A stretch of DNA of 64,000 bases. Origin: Chryseobacterium wanjuense. GTDB lineage: Bacteria > Bacteroidota > Bacteroidia > Flavobacteriales > Weeksellaceae. The stretch lies in contig NZ_FOIU01000002.1 in NCBI RefSeq assembly GCF_900111495.1, forward strand, positions 868,001 through 932,000. The letters are read 5' to 3'. A program made the translations under genes and the position numbers. The notes under the pieces were generated by a model. That model saw only the letters and a program-made list of their open reading frames with translations, ran no database searches and had not been told where the DNA came from. Shown in pieces: positions 1 through 6,210 of the stretch (position 1 is the first letter of the stretch; each line of letters starts with the position of its first letter).

Positions 1-150
1 ATTACGGAAGGAATGACAGAAGAAGAATACAACGGAATCATTGCCAAAGCAAAGCATAATATTTATTTTCTGGGATCAGAAAGGGTGTATCACCCCAATG
101 TTGTCAAGGGAATGGATGACCCGATGGACGATCTCGGATCAAAAGATTAA
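1..150 (+). CDS. 3' end of an unidentified protein
   Basis: An open frame runs from the window edge to a TAA at 148-150. The visible 49 residues are acidic near the end (GMDDPMDDLGSKD) and show no motif that I recognise. The gene is complete at its 3' side, because a strong terminator begins 11 bases after the stop codon. No function can be assigned from this fragment. Confidence 0.6.
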   Translation: MTEGMTEEEYNGIIAKAKHNIYFLGSERVYHPNVVKGMDDPMDDLGSKD

Positions 151-160
151 AACAAAATAC

Positions 161-193
161 AAAACCTGAATGAGAAAGTATTCAGGTTTTTTT
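161..193 (+). terminator. Rho-independent terminator of the upstream gene
   Basis: A perfect 11-bp stem (AAAACCTGAAT with ATTCAGGTTTT) around an 8-base loop is followed by a run of T. It lies directly after the stop codon at 150. Confidence 0.85.
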
Positions 194-203
194 ATTAAAA
201 AAT

Positions 204-232
204 TTGGATATTCAGAAAAATTAATATATTTG
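204..232 (+). promoter_or_regulatory. Bacteroidota-type promoter
   Basis: TTG at 204-206 and TATATTTG at 225-232 are separated by 18 bases, fitting the TTG / TAnnTTTG consensus of the Bacteroidota primary sigma factor. The only thing downstream before the next terminator is the short unit ending near 409. Confidence 0.6.
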
Positions 233-275
233 CACCTGAAAATCAAGTTTAACCATTTAAAAAAACAACGAAGCA

Positions 276-353
276 ATGTTCAAAGCAACACAGAATTTTA
301 CAGTTGGATTACCGCTTATGGTGGTAAGGCTTCGTGGTTTGGTACACTCTTAG
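276..353 (+). CDS. Candidate 25-residue small protein or leader peptide
   Basis: ATG at 276 opens a 25-codon frame ending in TAG at 351-353. The predicted peptide starts MFKATQNFTVG and ends RLRGLVHS, with a hydrophobic middle (LPLMVV). It sits between a promoter and a terminator with no other gene in the transcript. There is no run of one amino acid that would mark a classical attenuator, although Leu, Val and Arg codons cluster near the end. Whether it is translated is unknown. Confidence 0.3.
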   Translation: MFKATQNFTVGLPLMVVRLRGLVHS

Positions 354-375
354 AATAACAATACAATGAAATATC

Positions 376-409
376 AAAACCCGAAGTCGTAGAGATTTCA
401 GGTTTTTTA
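376..409 (+). terminator. Intrinsic terminator of the short unit
   Basis: AAAACCCGAA (376-385) pairs with TTCAGGTTTT (397-406) with one mismatch and is followed by T residues. It ends the unit that starts at the 204-232 promoter. Confidence 0.6.
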
Positions 410-460
410 TTGCGCAATATTTCAAACTCAAAACAGTTTCCCCGAAATCTTTTTTTATAA

Positions 461-617
461 AATTTAGGAGCTTTTTCGAATAGCAGATAATTTTTATTTG
501 AAGCTATTCCCCGCTTGTAGTTTATACTGAGCGAAGTCGAAGTGCTATATCTTTTTCATTACGGCCTCCGCTTCGCTGCGGCCGCAACAAAAAAGGATGT
601 CGCTACAATCGGGGCTA
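461..617 (+). repeat. Dispersed intergenic repeat, family A copy 1
   Basis: This stretch shares blocks with 5985-6087: AGGAGCTTT, CTATATCTTTTT, the CTCCGCTTCGCT core, and AAAAAGGATG followed by CAATC and GGGCTA. The core forms an inverted repeat with C/T-rich and G/A-rich outer arms around CGGCC...GGCCG. It carries no plausible gene. Together with the short unit and the inverted repeats at 638-745 it fills the 610-base gap before rtcB. Confidence 0.7.
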
Positions 618-637
618 ATGATAACGCTCTACCAATC

Positions 638-673
638 AAAACCTAGCAGGTTTCAAAAACCTGTTAGGTTTGA
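638..673. repeat. Palindromic repeat, family D copy 1
   Basis: AACCTAGCAGGTTT and AAACCTGTTAGGTTT face each other across a few bases and form a strong hairpin. The same element, with small changes, occurs at 37053-37085. Confidence 0.7.
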
Positions 674-683
674 ATAAAACAAT

Positions 684-745
684 CAACTAAAATTTTAGTT
701 GGAAAAATAATAGATGCAAAATGTCTATCATCTCGCATCTATTAT
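684..745. promoter_or_regulatory. Two inverted repeats directly upstream of rtcB
   Basis: CAACTAAAATTTTAGTTG at 684-701 is a perfect 18-bp palindrome. ATAATAGATGC (707-717) and GCATCTATTAT (735-745) form a perfect 11-bp inverted repeat with a 17-base spacer, ending 15 bases before the rtcB ATG. They may be operators, a 5'-UTR hairpin, or part of the intergenic repeat class seen elsewhere in the window. Confidence 0.45.
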
Positions 746-760
746 CTTAAATCTAAAACA

Positions 761-2152
761 ATGGGAAATTTAAAACTAAAAGGAAAAGATATATTAAAAA
801 TAGGCTATCCAAACAATCAGAGTGTCAATATCGCTTTGGAAGTCATGAAAAGAAATTTTGCAACGAAAAATATTCATCATGTGAAATCTCTTTTAAAGGA
901 AATTTTGCTCAATCCGGAAAATTATGAAAAAGATTTAACCTTCGGACAAATCGCAGAAGCCTTGCTTTCATCTAAGAAAACTGAAAAAAGAATGCTCAAT
1001 ACCAACCGTGCTTCTTTCCAGATTTTCGGAAACAATATTTCGGATGAAGCAAAAAACCAGCTGTACACCGCATTGAAACTTCCGATTTCAACACAGGGAG
1101 CTTTGATGCCCGATGCACACAGTGGTTACGGACTTCCGATCGGTGGAGTTCTCGCCGTAGAAAATGCCGTGATTCCTTATGGAGTCGGCATGGATATCGG
1201 CTGTAGAATGTCGCTCAGTATTTTGGATACTCCTGTTTCATATCTTGACGGTGCGAGAGATAAATACGAAAAAGCGCTCGCCGAACACACCAAATTCGGG
1301 ATGTATGAAACCCATAAATCTCACATCGAACATGAAATTTTCGACAGAGATACGTTCGATATGATTCCGATTTTGAGGAGATTAAAAGGAAAAGCCATTA
1401 AGCAGATGGGAACTTCCGGAGGCGGAAATCATTTTGTAGAATTCGGAGAGGTTGAAATTACGGAAGAAGACGACCAGATCGGACTTCCAAAAGGAAAATA
1501 CCTTGGAATCCTTTCTCACAGCGGATCGCGTGGATTGGGAGCAGAAATAGCTCAGTATTATTCAAGAGTGGCGGCAGAACAATGTCCATTGCCGAAAGAA
1601 GCCCAAAACTTCGCCTGGCTGGATTTGAACACGCATCTCGGTTTGGAATACTGGACGGCTATGAACTTGGCAGGAGATTACGCTTCAGCTTGTCACGACG
1701 ACATTCACAGAAGATTGGTGAAAGCTGTCGGAGGCCGGGTAAAAGCCAGAATTGAAAACCACCACAACTTCGCATGGAAAGAAATTCATAACGGAAAAGA
1801 GGTGATTGTTCACAGAAAAGGAGCAACTCCGGCGAATGAAAATGAATTGGGAATGATCCCCGGATCGATGACTGCAAAAGGTTTCATCGTTCGTGGAAAA
1901 GGAAACCCGGATTCGCTGAATTCGGCTTCTCACGGAGCAGGAAGAGCACACTCGAGAGGAGAATGCAGAAGTCTTTTCACCCAAAATGACATCAAAAAAG
2001 AATTAAAACTCAAAAATGTCACTTTGATGGGCGGAAATACCGAAGAAGCTCCGATGGCGTACAAAGACATCAATGAAGTCATGAACGCACAGAGCGAATT
2101 AGTCGATATTCTGGGAACTTTCCAGCCAAGAATTGTGAGAATGGATAAGTAA
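761..2152 (+). CDS. rtcB: RtcB family RNA ligase (RtcB2-like)
   Basis: RtcB joins RNA 2',3'-cyclic phosphate or 3'-phosphate ends to 5'-OH ends using GTP and Mn2+. The 463-residue protein keeps the family landmarks: MPDAHSGYGLPIGG near 116-129, the metal-binding Asp145/Cys148 in GMDIGC, GGGNH near 220-224, HSGSRG near 253-258, ENHHNFAW near 332-339, GMIPGSM near 364-370 and the guanylylated-His motif ASHGAGR near 389-395. The residue after the metal Cys is Arg, where Gly is more usual. It is the first gene of a set that also encodes a nucleotidyltransferase-like protein, PrfH and a TPR protein. RtcB enzymes paired with PrfH are known to reseal cleaved decoding-centre RNA, so rRNA repair is the likely job; tRNA repair remains possible. 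Confidence 0.93.
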   Translation: MGNLKLKGKDILKIGYPNNQSVNIALEVMKRNFATKNIHHVKSLLKEILLNPENYEKDLTFGQIAEALLSSKKTEKRMLNTNRASFQIFGNNISDEAKNQLYTALKLPISTQGALMPDAHSGYGLPIGGVLAVENAVIPYGVGMDIGCRMSLSILDTPVSYLDGARDKYEKALAEHTKFGMYETHKSHIEHEIFDRDTFDMIPILRRLKGKAIKQMGTSGGGNHFVEFGEVEITEEDDQIGLPKGKYLGILSHSGSRGLGAEIAQYYSRVAAEQCPLPKEAQNFAWLDLNTHLGLEYWTAMNLAGDYASACHDDIHRRLVKAVGGRVKARIENHHNFAWKEIHNGKEVIVHRKGATPANENELGMIPGSMTAKGFIVRGKGNPDSLNSASHGAGRAHSRGECRSLFTQNDIKKELKLKNVTLMGGNTEEAPMAYKDINEVMNAQSELVDILGTFQPRIVRMDK

Positions 2153-2232
2153 TGTGTTGCTAGTTGATAGTTTCTGGTTGATAATCTGATAACTAGTAGC
2201 AAGCAACCATCAACAACAAGCTATTAACAAAA
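2153..2232. repeat. Self-complementary degenerate spacer between rtcB and the next gene
   Basis: The 89-base gap contains GTTGCTAGTT, TTGATAG, TGGTTGATAATC, AACTAGTAGCAAGCAAC and ATCAACAACAAGCTAT, short blocks that recur and pair with one another (GTTGCTAGTT against AACTAGTAGCAAC). It resembles other low-complexity self-pairing spacers in the window. It could be a processing site or a weak attenuator inside the operon. Confidence 0.4.
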
Positions 2233-2241
2233 TAAAAAAAA

Positions 2242-2787
2242 ATGGGAGCACCACACAACATAAAACGATACGGTGAAGTCTGGCCGGAATTTAGAATTCA
2301 ACACGGACTGAAAATTTTAGAAAAATTAAAAAATAAAGTCATTTTATCAGGAGGATGGGCGTGGCATTTTATGTCTGAAACAGGGCATACGGAATACAAA
2401 CACGCTCACGACCATAAGGATATTGATGTTTTTGTAAAGAAAGAAAATGTAGCTGAAGTGGTAATGATTCTTCAGCAGGAAGGCTTTCAGAAAGTCTGGA
2501 CGAGGTACGATCATCTGCCCAGCGAAGAAAACTTCCGCAGATATGAGAAAACAATCGAACTGGAAAACGGAAAGTTTCACAGAATCACCATCGATTTTTT
2601 CGAAAGAAACGATTTGGAAACGGTGGCAACCAACGGATTTATAGTGGTAAAGCCTGATGTTTTACTTTCATTTTACAGAAATATTCATTCGAGCGATAAA
2701 TGTTGGGCAGTGATGGCTGCAAAAGATTTATTGGAAAGAGGAATTGATCCTGTCGGTCACCCGAGATTAAGTGAAATGCCAAAATAG
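2242..2787 (+). CDS. Predicted nucleotidyltransferase-fold protein of the rtcB-prfH locus
   Basis: This 181-residue protein shows the signature of the polymerase-beta nucleotidyltransferase superfamily: SGGWAWHF at about 36-43, then HKDIDVFV at about 58-65 with the two metal-binding Asp residues (60 and 62), and a third candidate acidic residue in RITIDFF (Asp118). Superfamily members transfer a nucleotide to antibiotics, proteins or RNA ends. The gene lies between rtcB and prfH and its stop is two bases before the prfH start, so the three are almost certainly cotranscribed. A role in processing RNA ends or marking damaged ribosomes is an inference; a drug- or protein-modifying role cannot be excluded. 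It is short, with no obvious helper domain. Confidence 0.7.
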   Translation: MGAPHNIKRYGEVWPEFRIQHGLKILEKLKNKVILSGGWAWHFMSETGHTEYKHAHDHKDIDVFVKKENVAEVVMILQQEGFQKVWTRYDHLPSEENFRRYEKTIELENGKFHRITIDFFERNDLETVATNGFIVVKPDVLLSFYRNIHSSDKCWAVMAAKDLLERGIDPVGHPRLSEMPK

Positions 2788-2789
2788 CA

Positions 2790-3488
2790 ATGGAAAAATT
2801 AATACAAATCACCTCAGGAAGAGGACCTTTGGAATGTCAATGGGTAGTTGCCAAAGTTCTGAAGGTCTTTCTTGAGGAAGCAAAAGATAACAAAATAGAC
2901 TACGAAATCATCCACCGCGAAAATGGGGATGAAAACCTGACCTTAAAATCAGCAACCCTACTTTTAAAATCAAAAAATGTAAATGAATTTTTACAAACAT
3001 GGTTGGGAAGTATTTGCTGGACGGGAAAAAGCACATTCCGAAAACTGCATAAAAGAAGCAATTGGTTCATCGGTATTTTCGAATTGGAAGGACTGGAGAA
3101 AATTAATTTTAATGAAAAAGATATTCAGTTTCAGACGACAAGAAGCCAGGGAAGTGGCGGACAAAACGTGAATAAAGTGAACACTGCTGTTCGGGCGACT
3201 CATATTCCGACGGGGCAAAGTGTTTTCGTACAGGATTCGCGCTCGCAGCTGGAGAATAAAAAATTGTCTGTCACAAGATTGAAAGAAAAAGTTTTGGAGC
3301 AGAACATCATTCAGCTTCAGAAACGAATGCAGGAAACGTGGAACAATCATTTGCAGGTACAGAGAGGAAATCCGGTTCGCACATTTTCCGGAACGGATTT
3401 TAAAAAGAATTATCAGGAAAAATCTTTCAAAAAACAAAGAAATCAACTGAAAAACGAATTAAAAAACTATAAAAATGACCTTAACTAA
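2790..3488 (+). CDS. prfH: Peptide chain release factor H (PrfH)
   Basis: PrfH is a class-I release factor homologue that hydrolyses peptidyl-tRNA on ribosomes cleaved in the decoding centre, after which the RtcB partner can repair the 16S rRNA. The 232-residue protein carries the catalytic GGQ at about 123-125 in the context RSQGSGGQNVNKV, the conserved SRSQLENKK stretch, and a basic C-terminal tail rich in Lys and Arg. It is much shorter than RF1/RF2 and lacks their N-terminal and codon-recognition domains, as expected for PrfH. The short N-terminal domain (ITSGRGPLECQWVVA) is typical of PrfH rather than of ArfB. It starts two bases after the preceding stop and overlaps the next gene by 14 bases. 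Confidence 0.92.
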   Translation: MEKLIQITSGRGPLECQWVVAKVLKVFLEEAKDNKIDYEIIHRENGDENLTLKSATLLLKSKNVNEFLQTWLGSICWTGKSTFRKLHKRSNWFIGIFELEGLEKINFNEKDIQFQTTRSQGSGGQNVNKVNTAVRATHIPTGQSVFVQDSRSQLENKKLSVTRLKEKVLEQNIIQLQKRMQETWNNHLQVQRGNPVRTFSGTDFKKNYQEKSFKKQRNQLKNELKNYKNDLN

Positions 3489-3999
3489 AAATAAATACTA
3501 CTTCGAGGCCTTAGATAATTATCCTTACAGCCTCCCAGCTTGCCTGGAAGCGTTGAACTACGCCTTGTCCTACGATCCTGAAGATGCAGACAGCCTGTGT
3601 CTGATGGGAAGAATCTACAGCGAAATGCTGACTGACTACGAAAGAGCAAAACTGTATTTTGAAGAAGCGATGCAGTGCAATATGTCGAATCTCAACACAC
3701 CACAATATTTTATCAAATGTCTTTTGGATAATGAAGATCTGGATGAAGCAGAAAAACTGATAGAATATTCACTGAAAATCAAAGGGATAGATAAGTGCAG
3801 GATTCTTATTCATCAATCGTTGCTGTTCGAAATAAAATTTGAATATGACAAAGCTTTGAAACCTTTACAGGAAGCAAAAAAATTCGCTTATGGTCAGAGT
3901 ATGCTTGATTTTTTAAGCAGCAGAGAAAAATTCATCAAAGCAAAAATGCCTAAAAAGCCGAAGAAAAAACAAATTAAAAAGAAGAAGGAGACGAAATAA
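3475..3999 (+). CDS. TPR-like protein with Lys-rich tail, last gene of the rtcB-prfH operon
   Basis: The 174-residue protein is built from helical repeats of the tetratricopeptide type: the blocks around CLEALNYALSYDPEDADSL, ERAKLYFEEAMQCNM, LDEAEKLIEYSLK and YDKALKPLQEAKKF fit the TPR consensus. The last 20 residues are almost all Lys and Pro, a feature common in proteins that bind RNA or ribosomes. The start codon lies inside prfH (14-base overlap), which implies translational coupling. TPR proteins are scaffolds, so it may dock partners on damaged ribosomes; that is inference. No signal peptide is seen, so it should be cytosolic. Confidence 0.75.
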   Translation: MTLTKNKYYFEALDNYPYSLPACLEALNYALSYDPEDADSLCLMGRIYSEMLTDYERAKLYFEEAMQCNMSNLNTPQYFIKCLLDNEDLDEAEKLIEYSLKIKGIDKCRILIHQSLLFEIKFEYDKALKPLQEAKKFAYGQSMLDFLSSREKFIKAKMPKKPKKKQIKKKKETK

Positions 4000-4012
4000 G
4001 TCTCCTTTTTTT
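3985..4012 (+). terminator. Terminator of the rtcB-prfH operon
   Basis: AAGGAGAC (3985-3992) and GTCTCCTT (4000-4007) form a perfect 8-bp stem followed by T residues. The hairpin overlaps the last codons and stop of the TPR gene. Confidence 0.85.
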
Positions 4013-4024
4013 GTAAATTTAATA

Positions 4025-5017
4025 ATGGAATTACGGTTTGAACTAAAACATCTTCAATTAAAAGAAACATTTTCAATTGCTTACGGGAACTACAACAAAA
4101 GGGAAGCATTACTTATAGAACTTTCTCATCAGAATAGTAAAGGCTACGGTGAATGTGTTGCGATAGACTATTATAAAATCGATCTTCAGTATTTTGTTTT
4201 AAAATTAAAGGAAATTAAGGGAAAAATTGAAGCTCAGAAAATCATTCATCCGAAAGAATTTTTTCATTTTTTATTGAGCCTTGATCTTCATCCGTTTTTG
4301 CTTTCTGCGCTGGATTGCGCGTATTGGGATCTTTTCGGAAAACTGGAAAATAAAAGTTTTATTGAATTAAATCAGCTTCCTTCTGACAATCTGGTGGAAA
4401 GTTCGATCACTATTTCCGTTGGAGATATTGATAAACAGATTCAAAAAATTGAGAAAAGTAGTTGGAACAAATTCAAAGTAAAATGCAAAGGTCTTGATAC
4501 AAATACTGTTGAAAAACTTTTAGAATTAAATAAAAACATCGCATTAGATTCCAATGCAAGTTTTACCGATGAAGATTGTCTTTGGCTTCAGGAAAATATT
4601 AATGTTCAGAAGTTTACTTATCTCGAACAACCAAGACCGATTGACAATTACAAAATCTTAAAAAAAGAAAGCTTTGCGAACTGGATGGCAGACGAAGATT
4701 GTCAGAACTTAGATTCTCTGGACGAATTAATTCCGTATTATAAAAGCATCAATATCAAATTAATGAAATGTGGCGGACTGACTCCCGCACTGGAAATGAT
4801 CAAAAAAGCAAGGGAATTAAACTACAAAATCATGATCGGCTGCATGACAGAATCCACCGTCGGAATTTCCGCGGGTTGTGTCTTGACAGGGCTTGTCGAT
4901 TATACCGATTTAGACGGGGCCAATCTCATTTCCAATGATTATGCGACCGGAAATTCTGTAGAAAACGGTAAAATAATGCTTTCGCAAAAACCGGGTTTGG
5001 GAATTGATTTGAAATGA
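4025..5017 (+). CDS. Dipeptide epimerase (enolase superfamily)
   Basis: This 330-residue enolase-superfamily protein resembles L-Ala-D/L-Glu epimerases, which act on murein dipeptides. The catalytic Lys pair is in FKVKCKG (about 150-156). Metal ligands are Asp in IALDSNAS (about 175), Glu in YLEQP (201) and Asp in MADEDC (about 223), and the second catalytic Lys is in IKLMKCGG (about 248). The CMTESTVGIS segment near the end is typical of the dipeptide epimerase subgroup. The ATG is only 12 bases after the terminator of the previous operon, so its own promoter must lie inside the TPR gene or it depends on read-through. Substrate specificity cannot be fixed from the sequence. Confidence 0.85.
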   Translation: MELRFELKHLQLKETFSIAYGNYNKREALLIELSHQNSKGYGECVAIDYYKIDLQYFVLKLKEIKGKIEAQKIIHPKEFFHFLLSLDLHPFLLSALDCAYWDLFGKLENKSFIELNQLPSDNLVESSITISVGDIDKQIQKIEKSSWNKFKVKCKGLDTNTVEKLLELNKNIALDSNASFTDEDCLWLQENINVQKFTYLEQPRPIDNYKILKKESFANWMADEDCQNLDSLDELIPYYKSINIKLMKCGGLTPALEMIKKARELNYKIMIGCMTESTVGISAGCVLTGLVDYTDLDGANLISNDYATGNSVENGKIMLSQKPGLGIDLK

Positions 5018-5030
5018 ATTTAATTGTAAA

Positions 5031-5066
5031 TGGTCAATAGTCAATTCGCTTTGCTAGTGAATTTTA
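5031..5066 (+). repeat. Intergenic repeat, family B copy 1
   Basis: TGGTCAATAGTCAATTCGC followed by TTTGCTAGTGAATTTTA recurs in reverse orientation at 6149-6187 and within 20931-21008. Copies lie only in intergenic DNA. Confidence 0.65.
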
Positions 5067-5182
5067 GGAAATATATCATTTGTTGAGCGAAGCGCCCTGG
5101 CAAACGAAAAATCAACATTCTAACAGTCAAAAAATCTTTGCGTCTTAGCATTAAAATTAAACAAAGAATAGTATCAAAAAAC

Positions 5183-5212
5183 AAAAATAGACTTCAAAAG
5201 AAGCCTATTTTT
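5183..5212 (-). terminator. Terminator of the cytochrome pair
   Basis: AAAAATAG..CTTC pairs with GAAG..CTATTTTT with one unpaired base on each side. It overlaps the stop codon of the minus-strand cytochrome gene. Confidence 0.7.
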
Positions 5213-5495
5213 TATTTACAGAAATAAGATAATCATAAACCATTTGATGTTGGTCATCGCTCAGCTTAGCTCTCGGAGCCATTCTGCTTAACGTTTTTAT
5301 CCATCCCTGATCGTCATGCTTTTCGGGATTTGGCAGCCCGTGACACTTGTTGCATGAGTTTTCAAAAATCGTTTTTCCCTGAGCCAATTGTTCGGATGAG
5401 GTGTATTTTGGCCCGGTAACGGCTACACTTTTCGGTCCGCACGATACCATCATCGCCGCGGAGCCCAAGATCATACCCAAAATCAATTTTTTCAT
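5205..5495 (-). CDS. Small mono-haem c-type cytochrome lipoprotein
   Basis: The 96-residue protein has a lipoprotein signal peptide (GSAAMMVSC, lipidated Cys near residue 19), a single haem c site CNKCH, and a downstream RMAPRAKLS whose Met is the likely axial ligand. It is therefore expected to be a membrane-anchored electron carrier of minimal size. It closely resembles the adjacent gene at 5516-5809 (shared QGKTIFENSC, MAPRAKL/MAPKAKL, DDQHQ/DEQHQ and VYDY), so the pair arose by tandem duplication. The partner oxidase or reductase is not in the immediate neighbourhood; the cbb3 oxidase at 44 kb is one candidate. Confidence 0.85.
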   Translation of the reverse strand: MKKLILGMILGSAAMMVSCGPKSVAVTGPKYTSSEQLAQGKTIFENSCNKCHGLPNPEKHDDQGWIKTLSRMAPRAKLSDDQHQMVYDYLISVNKK

Positions 5496-5515
5496 AATAA
5501 TATTTTTTGAAGTGA

Positions 5516-5809
5516 TTATTTCTTTACAGAAACGATATAATCATAAACCCATTGGTGCTGTTCATCTGTCAGTTTCGCTTTTGGAGCCATAGAATTCATG
5601 ATTCCTACCCATTGTACCGAAGTATGAGAGATCGGATCCGGTAATTTGTGGCATCTTCCGCAAGAGTTTTCAAAAATCGTTTTTCCTTGAGCGATCTGTT
5701 CGGCAGTAGAAGTTGCAGGCCCTATAGGCGCCGTTGCTGTAGAAGTTTTTGGAGTACAGGAAGCCAAAAGAACAGCAGTAAATGACGCTATAGCAATGAG
5801 TTTTTTCAT
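5516..5809 (-). CDS. Small mono-haem c-type cytochrome lipoprotein, paralogue
   Basis: This 97-residue protein has a lipobox (AVLLASC), a Thr/Pro/Ala-rich linker and a single haem site CGRCH, followed by MAPKAKL as the probable Met ligand region. It is the upstream member of a tandem pair with the gene 20 bases downstream, and the two are probably cotranscribed. The linker differs from its neighbour more than the haem domain does, which suggests constraint on the haem fold. It should carry electrons at a membrane surface; the partner is unknown. Confidence 0.85.
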   Translation of the reverse strand: MKKLIAIASFTAVLLASCTPKTSTATAPIGPATSTAEQIAQGKTIFENSCGRCHKLPDPISHTSVQWVGIMNSMAPKAKLTDEQHQWVYDYIVSVKK

Positions 5810-5984
5810 TCGTTTTAAAATTTTGATTAAAACAAATGTAGCAAATTCCCTGTGTGATTGATGTAGAGCCGGACAATTTAGAAGAAATACAAATAGAGAG
5901 GGATTTGGTGAATTGTGAATTGTGAATTTTTAAAAAGAGTGAAAATTCCCTGTGGCTAGAGTTGTGAAAAAGAATTATTAATAA

Positions 5985-6087
5985 AAATTTCAGGAGCTTT
6001 ATCCTGCTTTCCACTATATCTTTTTGGTTACGGCTCCGCTTCGCTCCGCCGCAACCAAAAAGGATGCCGTTGCAATCAGGGCTAGGA
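5985..6087 (+). repeat. Dispersed intergenic repeat, family A copy 2
   Basis: This is the second copy of the element at 461-617. Its arms CTTTTTGGTTACGG and CCGCAACCAAAAAGG form a long stem around TCCGCTTCGCT. It occupies much of the 400-base gap between the cytochrome pair and meaB, which otherwise holds only short GTGAATTGTGAATT-type sequence and the family B copy at 6149-6187. Confidence 0.7.
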
Positions 6088-6148
6088 CTGCAGTCATTCA
6101 TTAAAATTTAGAAAACAAATTTAAGCTAAGAGTAATTTTCATCAAAAA

Positions 6149-6187
6149 AATTAACAAGCAAAGCGAATTGACTATTGACCATTGACT
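6149..6187 (-). repeat. Intergenic repeat, family B copy 2
   Basis: Reverse-orientation copy of the element at 5031-5066 (AACAAGCAAAGCGAATTG followed by ACTATTGACCATTGA). Its end supplies the TTG of the predicted meaB promoter. Confidence 0.65.
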
Positions 6188-6205
6188 TATAAATCATTAT
6201 TTTTG
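6175..6205 (+). promoter_or_regulatory. Promoter of meaB
   Basis: TTG at 6175-6177 and TATTTTTG at 6198-6205 are separated by 20 bases. The -7 element ends only five bases before the meaB ATG, so the mRNA would be leaderless or nearly so. Confidence 0.55.
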
Positions 6206-6210
6206 AATCA

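Larger units (their letters stand above)
238..409 (+). ncRNA. Short transcription unit of about 170 nt (small RNA or leader)
   Basis: The stretch is bounded by a consensus promoter at 204-232 and an intrinsic terminator at 376-409, so a transcript of roughly 170 nt is expected. It contains one 25-codon ORF (276-353). It could be a stand-alone small RNA, an mRNA for a small peptide, or an attenuator leader left without its operon. I do not recognise an RNA family. Transcript ends are inferred from the signals. Confidence 0.4.

Noticed and set aside
170..358. A 62-codon ORF on the plus strand near the left end
   Set aside because: It begins inside the loop and arm of the upstream terminator and runs through the predicted promoter at 204-232, so a transcript could not encode it from its start.
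5670..6101. A 143-codon minus-strand ORF over the family A repeat
   Set aside because: It covers the repeat and the 5' end of the cytochrome gene in another frame and has the look of a translated repeat (SPDCNGILFGCGG).
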